The notes below the pieces were generated by a model that was not told the origin of the DNA, made no database searches, and saw only the letters and a program-made list of their open reading frames with translations. A stretch of 64,000 nucleotides of DNA, taken from Trichoplusia ni (lineage: Eukaryota > Arthropoda > Insecta > Lepidoptera > Noctuidae). Below, piece by piece: positions 34,201 to 43,500 of this stretch. Position numbers and translations under genes: made by a program. The stretch spans positions 3,697,328 through 3,761,327 of the forward strand of contig NC_039480.1 of the NCBI RefSeq assembly GCF_003590095.1, read 5' to 3'. Every line of letters starts with the position of its first letter. Positions within the stretch are counted from its first letter, which is position 1.

Positions 34201-36489
34201 CTCATTTGAATAAATGATTTTTAATTTTGAAAATGATCAAACCTTGCTTCATAAGTTCCCATTGTGTCGCATCAACTTCAACGTCGAATTGTGTCCAGTA
34301 ACGCGCGTCGGTCCACACGAGCGCTCGACCACGGGTGACCACCGCCGTGCCCGACGACCCACGGAGGCCCGACAGCCACTCCCGACGCGCGTCGGCCTCG
34401 GATATGTAAGCTGACTGGGGAAAAGTAGAATTTTTTATCTATACATGTCAGTATAGATTTAGGTTAGGTTTTTTGCTAAATTTGAGAAGCCTTCACATTA
34501 TACGCAAAAAATTCTTATTATTGCCGTTCACGGGAGTTACCCAGACTATAAAAAAAATAAAAACCCCTGAATGTAACACCTTTCGACCCCACAATTTTTA
34601 AAAGGTTTTTTCTCAAAGATGTCTAAAAACGCGCCTTTTACAGAAAACGAACTATCTACAGTGAAATCACGTAATCCGAAACATAACTCGTCAAACTAAC
34701 ATATATCATTATTAAATGATGCTGTTTACTCTCGCAGGATTGCCCGACTAGTTTCGGACCCAACCGGCGTCCTTAATCATACCTATGCAGACGGTTACAT
34801 TAGTGGAGTCGACCTGGTTCGACTCGCGACCTCACCGCGTCCGTAGAAATAATGAATCAGTCTCACAATAGTTACTATAAATACTTAAATAAAATATTTT
34901 TTATCGTCGGGGTTAAAAAAGGATATTATCGCACTTACATTATGAGCATCAGCTGTTGGTACGATGTAAGCGTCGACCCTCGCTCCGTCCATCACCGCTC
35001 GCAGAGCAGTGAGGCGCGCGGCCGCTGTCTCACGGCTTAAGGTGCTAGCTGATAATATCGCCACTAAAAACATAGCAACACTGATATACTAACTTATAGT
35101 GGTTTCTTAGGTTTACGCGAATGTTAGACATTGAAATGAAACTACTTTTACGGATTTTATCGCGGTTTAATTTTAGATTTTAGTTCCCGACGTCGGGAAC
35201 GTCGGAAACGTCGGGAACTAAAATCTAAAATTAAACCGCGAAAAATCCGTAAAAGTAGTTTCATTTCAATACTAACTTATTTAAAACTACTCCTGCACTA
35301 AGGAGTTTGATACTTGCATCGCGGGGTGTTCACAAACATTCAAGTCACATGCACAAGACACCCAGACTCAGGACAAGCATTCGTGGATCACACAAATGCT
35401 TGTCCTACGCGGGGACAGATCCAACAACACGTCACGCGTTCTGGGTATGGCAGGGTGACCTCAATCGCAAAAAAATACTGCTTGCCGGGGTTTGAACTTA
35501 CAACCTGACGTAGTAGTCCAACGGTCCTATCCCTAGGCTATTATTGATAGTAGAAGTTACCTACCTAAGCTCTCACTCGCCGGTCATTCTATTGGAATTC
35601 TGGTATTTACAATGGCCGATGAATGAATGGAAATATTATTAAATCGGCACTTGTATAATTCTAAGTGTTTTTCCAACACAATAATTGGATATTCAGTACG
35701 GAGCGGAACGCTCATGATGGATACAGTGAATTTCCAATAAAATTATTAGGTATGTTGGCAAAGAGCTTAAGAGAATAGGGATACTTTCAAATTTAATCCA
35801 ATTACCAATCCATAGGCCATGGGTCAATTATTCTTTAAGTGAAATATTATTCGACAAAATTACTGTTGGCTAAGCACACGTAGTTTTTCTAATTAATGGT
35901 TTAAAGATTTTGTTACCAAAAGATTCACCGAAAAATCGACTGTTGCTAAACTTTTTCAATTTTGGCTTTTCTGTCACTTGGCTATTGCCATTGAATTAAG
36001 TGAAATTTTAAAAGTTAACTTACCATAGATAGGCGTATCGGGTTCCGCAGAATTGTAATATGGTATGCTACCATAAACTATTGTTAATGGTAATCTGAAA
36101 ATATAGTATTTGTTTTACACGTGATCATCATCATTTATTTTCCCATCTATCTTGGGGTCGGCTTCCAGTGTAACTAAAGTGAAAGTCTGGCAATAAGTCT
36201 GACTTCGGGGTATCATGTTGCCCAGGTTGAGGAGGTCAAATAGGCAGTCGCTCCTTGTAAAACACTGGTAGTTAGCTGAAACCGGTTGCACTGGAAGCCG
36301 ACCACAACATAGTTGGGTTGGGAAAAGGCTAGGATGATGTCCCTATGAAACTTGGGAGAAGAGACGTTAGAAAATAAATAATTTTCCATCTATAAACGAC
36401 TTCCAAGCCGCGAAAAAAGTATCTATTTTATAAACAAAATAAAAAACTTACAATAAACAAAACGAAATTATCCACCCACCGCCCGCCAT
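22286..36489 (-). CDS. Membrane-anchored Xaa-Pro aminopeptidase (peptidase family M24B)
   Basis: Eighteen exons (minus strand): 36489-36452, 36094-36024, 35063-34939, 34414-34243, 33719-33613, 32365-32230, 31651-31556, 30834-30752, 30336-30199, 29653-29582, 28816-28733, 27895-27765, 27031-26879, 26278-26146, 25512-25335, 24559-24468, 23265-23152, 22474-22286. All phases match and give 703 aa. The enzyme removes an N-terminal residue preceding proline. A hydrophobic signal peptide (1-20) is followed by two creatinase-like N domains and the pita-bread catalytic domain. Metal ligands match human XPNPEP1: Asp463, Asp474, His538, Glu573, Glu587; His442, His534 and His547 are also kept (HGTGHGVG, VHEGP). 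The C-terminus ends in about 14 hydrophobic residues (PILAAISIVIVWLG) with nothing after, like a GPI-anchor signal, so it resembles XPNPEP2 and not cytosolic XPNPEP1. Exon 4 uses an unusual donor, GTTTGA. Confidence 0.95.
23008..23122 (-). mobile_element. LINE 3' end
   Basis: On minus: TTTAGCGATAAGACCGCCAT ... GTACAATAAAGAATATTCTAA and (TCTAA)n. A near copy is at 48804-48908. Stops about 30 bp from the exon 17 donor of the aminopeptidase. Confidence 0.75.
23377..23545. mobile_element. Foldback element family K
   Basis: Left arm TTGAAATGAAACTACTCTTACGG, right arm CCGTAAAAGTAGTTTCA. Between them is a second palindrome, ATCATGGTCACGG...CCGTGACCATGAT. Relatives at 9822-9885, 27071-27190 and 35104-35268. 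Confidence 0.8.
23771..24453. mobile_element. Palindromic MITE family H carrying a LINE insertion
   Basis: Terminal inverted repeats ATTATTAAATGATGTAACGG and CCGTTACATCATTTAATAAC. Inside, CGACTAGTTTCG pairs with CGAAACTAGTCG. The LINE piece at 23908-24415 splits the right arm. The right end lies about 14 bp from the exon 16 donor of the aminopeptidase. Confidence 0.85.
23908..24415 (-). pseudogene. 5'-truncated LINE with target-site duplication
   Basis: The minus strand codes 127 aa with ARRFARCSDAVKITLFKAHC, CSLWFSYT, LLGLPRFCSASGMF and GSTDSILKV: the thumb and C-terminus of a non-LTR reverse transcriptase, without the catalytic YxDD part. The 3' tail is (ATT)n at 23908-23930. The duplication GATAAATA flanks it at 23900-23907 and 24416-24423. 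Confidence 0.88.
24640..24862 (-). repeat. Dispersed repeat family D
   Basis: Reverse copy in the aminopeptidase intron between exons 15 and 16: CCACGTTTTTATACAATCAC left, AACGTGGGTTCTTGG right. Confidence 0.82.
25548..25740 (+). mobile_element. SINE family A
   Basis: Head CACGGTTAGCCGATTGGTTG, GTTAGTTCGATCTCGTAGG, tail TTTGTGAAACACCTCGC and GTGGGGGAGTC. Lies about 35 bp upstream of exon 15 in transcription order. Confidence 0.82.
26435..26644 (+). mobile_element. Helitron
   Basis: TCCTAATTACATTATAAACG after A, ending TTTGGCAACAGCTAG before T. A (TCT)n tract separates it from the next Helitron. Confidence 0.78.
26672..26860 (+). mobile_element. Helitron 12 bp from the exon 13 donor
   Basis: From TATATATAAAAATGAATTGC to GCGGGAAACAGCTAG|T. 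Its CTAG end is 12 bp from the donor hexamer (26873-26878) of aminopeptidase exon 13. Confidence 0.78.
27071..27190. mobile_element. Foldback family K, partial
   Basis: TTTACGCGAATGTAAGACAT, AAACTACTTTTACGG, then TTCCCGACGTTTCGACACCG and CGTGACCATGATACCTGCAA; the second arm is missing. Confidence 0.7.
27320..27710. mobile_element. MITE family M, copy 1
   Basis: 391 bp with terminal inverted repeats of about 54 bp (TATACACGGTGATTTTTTAG ... TTCATGTATCC and its reverse). It holds a GC-rich patch CGCCGCCGCCCGCGCCCCTC. No coding frame. Confidence 0.88.
28230..28591. mobile_element. MITE with inverted repeats of about 60 bp (CAGGGTGTCC ends)
   Basis: CAGGGTGTCCTAAAACTCAA through AGTGATAACAGATC is mirrored by GATCTGTTATCACTTGGCCT through TGGGACACCCTG. 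One base-pair change at the ends; no obvious target duplication. Single copy here. Confidence 0.88.
28850..28990 (-). mobile_element. SINE family A, truncated
   Basis: Tail and body only (TTTAATCCTTGTGTCGCGGG through CTACGCGGGGATC); the tRNA head is missing. Confidence 0.75.
29236..29462 (-). mobile_element. SINE family C (tRNA-derived)
   Basis: Minus-strand head GTGGTCGAGTGGCGTACGC and GGGTTCGATCCCCGG (box B), body AGACAATGTAGAAATGTGAA, tail ATAACACAAGTGCTTTAGCA to GTTGTCCGCATTTA. Copies at 30992-31205, 40018-40228, 50625-50790, 57518-57745. Confidence 0.87.
29940..30160 (+). repeat. Dispersed repeat family E
   Basis: Runs from TGTGGGTTCCGGCTGTTATT to CCCCAACATAGTTGG, about 40 bp from aminopeptidase exon 9. 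Confidence 0.82.
30350..30480 (-). mobile_element. SINE family A, truncated
   Basis: CAGTAAGGAATTTATATCGCG through CTACGCGTAGATCGAAC; begins within about 15 bp upstream of the exon 9 acceptor. Confidence 0.75.
30992..31205 (-). mobile_element. SINE family C
   Basis: Copy with a shortened tRNA-like head (CGGTGCGTCACTCGACC) between aminopeptidase exons 7 and 8. Confidence 0.82.
31765..31908 (+). repeat. Dispersed repeat family F
   Basis: ATGAAGGATTGCAACGCATT to CAAGAAGATCTTACAAAAAA; upstream of aminopeptidase exon 7. Confidence 0.8.
32439..32709 (+). mobile_element. Helitron with altered CTGG end
   Basis: Same family as 8274-8533: starts CTATACTAATATTATAAATC, ends GGGCAACAGCTGG in place of CTAG. 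Confidence 0.78.
33045..33275 (-). mobile_element. SINE family B, uninterrupted copy
   Basis: Minus strand: TTGGTCTAGTGGTTAGTG head, GGTTTCATTCCCGCCC box B region, GTCTGGGTGTTATTTATCTA and TATATAAGTAAGTTTATCAG tail. It serves as the empty-site reference for the copy split at 8273/8534. Confidence 0.82.
33768..33972 (+). repeat. Dispersed repeat family D
   Basis: ACTCACGTTTTTAAATGTCA to GTATAAAAACGTGGG, in the intron between aminopeptidase exons 4 and 5. Confidence 0.8.
35104..35268. mobile_element. Foldback family K, almost perfect palindrome
   Basis: GAAATGAAACTACTTTTACGG ... TTAGTTCCCGACG is followed at once by its reverse complement CGTCGGGAACTAAAATC ... CCGTAAAAGTAGTTTCATTTC; arms of about 65 bp with a spacer of around 10 bp. 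Confidence 0.88.
35280..35470 (-). mobile_element. SINE family A
   Basis: GCACTAAGGAGTTTGATACT, CACATGCACAAGACACCCAG, GGTGACCTCAATCG, next to the foldback element in the same intron. Confidence 0.78.
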
Positions 36490-36701
36490 TTTGACTCCTT
36501 GCCTACTATCAAATAGACTCAATATCAAATAGTTTTATCTACAATAGTGATAATGTTTGATAAGATTATAGGTGCAATAATATTAATATGGTTATAACGT
36601 ACATTGATACACTAATCCTAATTATATGTAGATAATTTTGAAGGGCGCTAATAACTTTAATCTGATAATTTCACGAGCATATTTTGACGCTAATCTTGTT
36701 C

Positions 36702-36918
36702 CCACGTTTTTATACACTCACTTTCTTGTTTGTTTGTCGTTCCGGCTGGTTTTTTCTAACTCAATTTTGAGGCACTTCTTGATAAGCTAGCAGGCTGAAA
36801 TTTTCAGGGTAGCTTCAAACCCGATGACAATGCAATTTAAAACGATAAAAATGGCTGTACCGATTTTGATAAAATTTGAATTGAGTGACTTTTAAAAACG
36901 AGGGTTTTTAGATTTTTT
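36702..36918 (-). repeat. Dispersed repeat family D upstream of the aminopeptidase
   Basis: Lies about 210 bp upstream of the aminopeptidase ATG (36489), so the promoter space between gene and repeat is short. CCCACGTTTTTATACACTCA to AACGAGGGTTTTTAG. Confidence 0.8.
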
Positions 36919-36984
36919 AAATCTGTTATTTTTTTTAATTTATCACACTAATTTTGTAAATACGACTGCAAGGATAGTAATGTG

Positions 36985-37140
36985 TGCCCTGCCGGGGCAA
37001 AAGGCTTGTCCGAAAGGGTTATCGCGGCCCCGGTACACGAAGGGCAAAGGAAGGAACATGGGTGGGGTTTAGTCAGTAGAAGTCTGACACTCCCGCTCAA
37101 CCCAAAGCGGAAGGAGTCATTTGATGATGTCCCATCTGAA
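36985..37140 (+). repeat. Dispersed repeat family G
   Basis: CCCCGGTACACGAAGGGCAA, GTTTAGTCAGTAGAAGTCTG and AGTCATTTGATGATGTCCCA; related copies at 22530-22745 and 32030-32115. Confidence 0.75.
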
Positions 37141-37355
37141 AAATAAGGGATAGTAAATTCAAATTCAAATTGTTTATTGCTGTATGTGTAGATAGTAGAG
37201 TGGTAGCAGTCAGCAGAACAGAAAATCCGTTAGTCGCGGATTTGATCCACGCCTATTCCGGTTATATGTATAGATTTGTATGCAAGAGGTGCAGGTTCGC
37301 TTCTAAAGCAGGCAATGTTTCAGTGGGACTTCTTCAAAGGTATATACACTTTCTT

Positions 37356-37670
37356 AATAGGGATGATGACTGGGTATAAAAAAGAAAAAATCTCATGCGT
37401 CCCTCAGTTAGATAATTGAAAAGTATGAGACACGTATTTTTTCCTTTTTCAGAATAAACTAGAATTGACAAAGATTTACTGCTTTAAAGTTTAGGAGAGG
37501 GGGATTGTGACGTAACGATAGAGTAAAATATATACTCAATCGTGACGTCACGCGTAAGTTTCATTCACTGTAATTTGGTCAAATTATGTTTGCGGGACAA
37601 ACTAAAAAATACGTATCCATTATTATACAAAAAACTAAAAGACGGACAAAAAATTATCATCATCCCTATT
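37356..37670. mobile_element. MITE family N, copy 1
   Basis: 315 bp with ends AATAGGGATGATGA / TCATCATCCCTATT and an internal GTGACGTAACGATAGAGTAA / CGTGACGTCACGCG. Second copy at 50145-50466. Confidence 0.85.
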
Positions 37671-37679
37671 GTTCTGAGA

Positions 37680-38690
37680 GGCAACTCATAAAACCAAATA
37701 TTAGAATCTGAAATCGGCCGCAGTGAGCTAGCGTGGTGATCAATGCTTAACCCTTCCCTATATGGATAGAGGCCTGTGCCCAGCAGTGGGACGTATAAAG
37801 GCTGGTATTATTTGCTATTAATTTATAATATCTTGTAAACCATATTTTTTATCAATGAATCTTATAAAACAAGGTCATTACATGATAGAAAATAAAAAAA
37901 GCAATCAATTTGATATTCATTTAATTTCCAAAACAAAACAATAAAAAAATATTAATTATAATAAAAGCAATACAAAAAACTATTGACACAGACTTTTTTT
38001 TTAACATTAATATCATAGCGGGCGTTATCCATTCACTTAGCCCACATAACTTTGCCCAGAACTGGGAAATCACTAACACATATTGGCATTGACAATCTGT
38101 TATAAATACTTTACACAGACAAAATGGCCGCGAATTGCCAAAAGACGCGGTCGCCATATTGGACTCATGACATTTTTGACAGTACATTTCTATAGCAAGA
38201 ATTCTTTACAATTCCGTAGAAAAAGGTTTAGAACCGAATCCTATTCAATAATAGGATTCCGTCCTATTATTGAATAATAGGACGGAATTGAATTGAATAA
38301 GACGACTTAATATTATTAAATGTCCATCTTTCTGTCTGTCCATCCGTTCGTCACCAGTCTGTATCTCATGAACTATTATAGTTAGGCAGTTGAAATTTTC
38401 ACGAATGTTGTATTTCTGGTGCCGTTATTAGAAAGGGTAAATGGATGACAAATAAATTTGAGAGCGTGACAAGGATTCTGTTCAGCAAATTACGGCGTTT
38501 TTATAGTTGTCCCAGAAATCTCAGTTTTTATGGAATTAAACAAATTATGGGTTTATTAAAAATACATGCTGTCCGATTGTCGGACCAACCGAATATGGAC
38601 ACAAAATTTCATGAGAATCGGTTGAGCCGTTTCGTAGGAGTAACTATAATTAAGTACACAGCGACACGAGAATTTTATTATAATATAAGA
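37680..38690. other. Gene-free interval between the aminopeptidase and MOCS3
   Basis: Contains the LINE end CAGCAGTGGGACGTATAAAG (37740-37800), a small palindrome GAATCCTATTCAATAATAGG at 38238, and a degraded Helitron of the second family (38300-38692). Nothing coding recognised. Confidence 0.5.
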
Positions 38691-38747
38691 TAATTCAGTA
38701 CATACATTTATATCAAAAGCATATCAGTCCAATTGAGCAAATCCCTA

Positions 38748-38956
38748 CTAATATAATAAATGCGAAAGTAACTCTGTCTGTCTGTTACGCTTTCACGTCT
38801 AAACCACTGAACTGATTTTAATAAAATTTGTAACAGAGATAGAGTTGACCTTGAGAAGGAACAAAGCATAGTTTTTATCCCGGACTTTTGAAGAGTTCTC
38901 TTTGAAACGCGATATAACCGACCTCGACGCGGGCGAAGCCGCGAGCGGAAAGCTAG
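38748..38956 (+). mobile_element. Helitron (Lep1 type)
   Basis: CCCTACTAATATAATAAATG, CTGTCTGTCTGTTACGCTTT, ending GCGAGCGGAAAGCTAG|T. Confidence 0.85.
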
Positions 38957-39679
38957 TATTATCATAATAATATACAGTATCTGTAGTCCACTTGATTAGG
39001 TACTTAGCTAAAGGTTAACTATCTTACCCTGTCAAGAGTTGACAGAAGGTATCGGTCATAACCAACAGGAATGTATGTATTAATATTGTACATACGAATA
39101 GCTACATCTATTTTATAATTTATATACAAAAAAAAATAGTAAAACACACAAGAAAACAACAAAAAATTACGTAAATCGTTGTATCGTGGAATAAATTTAA
39201 AAAATACTAACAAAATATTTTCGTAAGTATACTTACTGTTTTTAATCTTAAAAAAAACCTCATTAGTACTTAAAAAACAATAAAAAATTAATAACAAAAA
39301 TAGTTTTTACTTATAATAAGTTTAGTTAAAAAAAAAAATTAAGATGATATACATACAAAATTCCATGCAAAATTTCAAGCTCGTAGCTTCCAGCTCCAGC
39401 ATCAGATCAGCTCCATGTCATCATAATATTACATTATCACACAATATACATAAACATGCAAAATGTCATCTCAATCGGAAACCGGGAATTCGATCTTTAC
39501 CTTGCAAGATTTGATTACAGACAAAGGGACAGGTGTAAATAAATGAAAGCTTGTAAAATAATTATAATCCCTGTAATTTTGGGCATTGGGAATGAAGTTT
39601 TAATGAAGATTATTCTTAATTATATTTCTATCAAATTTTTGATACATATGTCTTTATAACACCTAGTAACTTCAGCATG

Positions 39680-39810
39680 ATTCATTATTAAATGATGCAA
39701 CGGTTTACTCACGCGTATTTATCGGGATTGCCCGACTAGTTTCGCCGCGTCAGCTTATGATTAAGGACTCCGGTTGGATCCGAAACTAGTCGGGCAATCC
39801 CAATAAATAG
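39680..39810. mobile_element. Palindromic MITE family H
   Basis: CATTATTAAATGATGCAACGG, GGGATTGCCCGACTAGTTTC and its inverse GAAACTAGTCGGGCAATCCC; the outer right repeat is missing. Confidence 0.78.
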
Positions 39811-40017
39811 TGTATCCGGAGAAAAAAAAGTGTCTATGCGTAATGCGTGGTATGGTCATTTTCATCTGTTTTTTTAACATATCCATACTTCCATACTAAT
39901 ATTATAAATGCGAAAGTATCTCTGTCTGTCTGTATGTCTCGCTTTCAGGCCAAAACTACTGAACCAATTGCAATGAAATAACGTACATAGATTTTTTAGA
40001 ACCTGAGGAAGGACATA

Positions 40018-40228
40018 GGCAAGACATGGTCGAGTGGCGTACGCACCGGTTCTGAGGTTCCAGGTTCGATCCCCGGTCGGGTCAATGTAAAAATTCACAT
40101 TTCTACATTGTCTCGGGTCTGGGTGTTTGTGGTGCCTTCGTTGTATCTGGATTCCATAACACAAGTGCTTTAGCAACTTACTTTGGGTTCAGAACAATGT
40201 ATGTGATGTTGTCCGCATTTATTTTATC
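40018..40228 (+). mobile_element. SINE family C
   Basis: Plus-strand copy: CATGGTCGAGTGGCGTACGC, GTTCGATCCCCGGTCGGGTC, to GTTGTCCGCATTTATTTT. It cuts a Lep1 Helitron begun at about 39890 and lies just downstream of MOCS3. Confidence 0.85.
40218..40223 (-). promoter_or_regulatory. Possible MOCS3 polyadenylation signal supplied by a SINE
   Basis: Beyond the MOCS3 stop the minus strand runs straight into a Helitron (to 40282). I see no AATAAA until this one, at the edge of the SINE copy ending near 40225. If used, almost the whole 3' UTR is transposon sequence. Inference only. Confidence 0.3.
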
Positions 40229-40281
40229 ACCCCGGAGAAAAAAAGAGTTGTATGATCATTTTTATCTGTTTTTTAACATAT

Positions 40282-40532
40282 CTATACTAGTGTATAAAGC
40301 TGAAGAGTTTGTTTGTTTGAACGCGCTAATCTCAGGAACTACTGGTTCAAATTAAAAAAAAAAACAAATTGTGTTGAATAGACCTTTCATCGAGGAAGGT
40401 TTTAGGCTATATACCATCACGCCGCGACTAATAGGAGCGAAGATACAATGGAAAATGTGGAAAAAACAGGGCAGGTATAAATCTTAACTTATATCTCCTA
40501 ACCACGCGGACGAAGTCGCGGGCAACAGCTAG
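40282..40532 (+). mobile_element. Helitron abutting the MOCS3 stop codon
   Basis: TCTATACTAGTGTATAAAGC after A, to GCAACAGCTAG before T at 40533. The MOCS3 stop occupies 40534-40536, so the element begins two bases downstream of it on the coding strand. Confidence 0.9.
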
Positions 40533-40533
40533 T

Positions 40534-43500
40534 TTAGTATACAGGGAAGGTGCTATCAACATCATACGCCCAAGAATGAAGACCTCCGATCATATCTCTA
40601 ACTTTATATTTGTGGTCTTCGGGCAACATGTCCAGAACCATCTTAGCAGCTATCTGGGAGTCGTTGCCTCGACGACATAAGAAGATCACTGGAAGAAAAT
40701 TGTTAAGGTTATAAATCAAGTTTTATAGGATTTATTTACAATTTTACAGAGTTAAATATTTACAAGAGGCCTATGTCCAGCAGTGGACTGCGATAGGCTG
40801 ATGATGATGATGATGAAATATTTATCAATTAAAAAACAAAAAAATAATTAAATCAAAGCATCAAAAAATTCATCGGCATCGCTGCCGGCTGGCCCAAAAG
40901 GCTGGCAGCATTGCCAGGTTGAATGGCAATGCTAATCCTCTGAGCGAGGTAAAAGCCAGCCTTTGGGTCACGAGAAGTGTTAACAAGACGCTTTGCTAGG
41001 TCTTTAAAAACTGTTTTGACACTCGGCCCCCACGGCCCAAAAGTTTCAACCCCAAACGGCTCAAAGAAGTAACTACCAACTACTTTTATAGGTAATGCTA
41101 AAGATTATAATAATATGGCGGCATAGTTTAAATTATGATTCAACATAGCTACTTTGCAGCCTGTTACTTAATATAACAGAAGAATTATCTTCTACGCACA
41201 CACATGTACACACACACTTTTTTATTAACATAGATACAAACGCCTCATGACGTGACAGATAAAATGGGCAAATTATAATCGAAAATTTTAAAATTATTAA
41301 TCTTAAAAGAGAGGCACAGGATTGTAGAAATTGTCACGAGAACGGAGAGGCCTATGCTCAGCAGTGGGAGGAAAAAGACTGTGGATAATGATGAATCTTA
41401 AAATGTATTTTATAATTAATAAAAAATATTGTTACGCAGCTTTCATTTTAACTAATAATGAAGAAAACTTAATTAAAAACAACAACAACTTACCTGGACC
41501 TTCAAATCCTTCCACCTTTTCCACCAGCTTATCCAAATTGCCCCCGTTCAGATCATCTATAGGCCAGTTTTCAGCGCCGCTTAGGTGACACATGAGGAAC
41601 TCTGAATCTGCCCTTACATCTACTATATAAGACAGATCCTTGTCTTTGAGGAGATCTGATACTTCCAAAGCAGTAATACGGTTTTGCGATGGCAGTATTT
41701 GTAGTTTCAAATCCTGAGGGTGAAAGGTCAAAGGTCCATTAATTAAACAAGATCCGATATGATGTCATATCTATACTAATATATAAAGCTGAAGAGTTTG
41801 TTTGTTTGAACGCGTTAATCTCAGGAACTACTGGTCCAAATTGAAAAAATATTTTTGTGTTAAATAGACCATTCATCGAGAAAGGCTTTAGGCTATAAAC
41901 CATCACGCTGCGACTAATAGGAGCGAAGATACAATGGAAAATGTGAAAAAAAAGAGGGCAGGTATAAATCATAACTTATATCTTCTACCCACAGGGACGA
42001 AGTCGCAGGCAACAGCTAGTTGCGCAATATGATTGAGGGTGTAAGACTGGTATTGAAGATTTTTTTAAACGACTCCCGCAATAATGATTTTAATACTTGT
42101 GTATGGGGTTTAACAAATATTCAATTCACATGCACAAGCGACAGGACAAGCATTCGTAGATCACACAAATGCTTGTCCTACGAGATCGAACTAACACGTC
42201 GCGCTCAGTGGGTTTGGTGTGGTGACCTCAATCACTCGGCTATCCGTGCAGTTTTTTTCTTAAATGACTACCGCAGTATTAAATTTAATCAATACTGCAT
42301 AAACATGCAAGTCACATACACAAGACACCCAGACTCAGGACAAGCATTCGTGGATCACACAAATACTTGTCCTTTATACGCAACCCTCATTGCCACGAGT
42401 CTGACATGTACTTGACCGGTTTTTTTTGCAAAGGGAGAGAAATAAAACTAATAGTATTCACTTAAAATTTTAATAAATAATACATTATTACAATTTATTT
42501 AAACTAATTGTATATTGATAAATTCGATGTTGTTCATAAATTTAATCTTATAAGACTTGTGTAGAAGACTGCAATCCTTGTCTCTGCCTTGTTCATACCT
42601 ACCCTATATGGGAAGGACCTATGCCCAGCAGTGGGACGTCTATAGGCTGCTATTATTCATTATTGCAGAGGGTTTCACAAACATTCAAAACACATGCACA
42701 AAGACTCCCAGACTTAAAACAAGCATTTGTGTCAACGGATGTGTGTCGGAGGGGATCGAACCCAAAGCGCTTTTATATAGAGATAATCTATACATCACTC
42801 GACTATCTGTGCAGTCAAATGACAATAAAGTAATTCACAAGTTTTATAACTAAACTATTTAGCTTAGGTAATGGCGCCCCACCGTGGGGCAGCTCACAAG
42901 CGTGGTGACCAATGCTCGTTCTCTGTATGAGAGGCCTGCAGGGGGACAGTTACAGGTTTTTCACCACCTAACCTTACTCATAACATAAAGTGATAGGTCT
43001 ATGACATACCAACAAGTTTCCTAATGGCGCCCACCGTGGGGCAGTTTGGCGATTAATTCTCGTTCCTTCTTTAATTAGACATTATTTCAGACCAGCGACC
43101 ATATAGACACCTAATACTCAGTGTAATACTTCAAAACAATTCTGTCAACCATCTGAGGTGGAGGAAGCGGGGTCCTGCATTCTGATTGGAGCTCTCAAGG
43201 TCAACGTTAACGCGGAAGTGTTTCCGGCTCACGGTACTGGTCGAAACTAATTCTAATTGTTGAGTGACGAGTGACGAGCGACCCGTATGAGAGTTGTGAG
43301 TGTCACGTGTTGACAGACATCGATCGTCACGACCATTGCTCATTCATATTTAAATTAAAATAATAACTATCACGATTATCCTCATAACCGAAACTAATAT
43401 TATGTTGTCTAACTAAATCACAAGTATCCCTTTCATTTTTACCCTTGAATATCCTCAAATTCTTCTCACTCAAAACTTTAGCAAATGTTTTCCTAGACGC

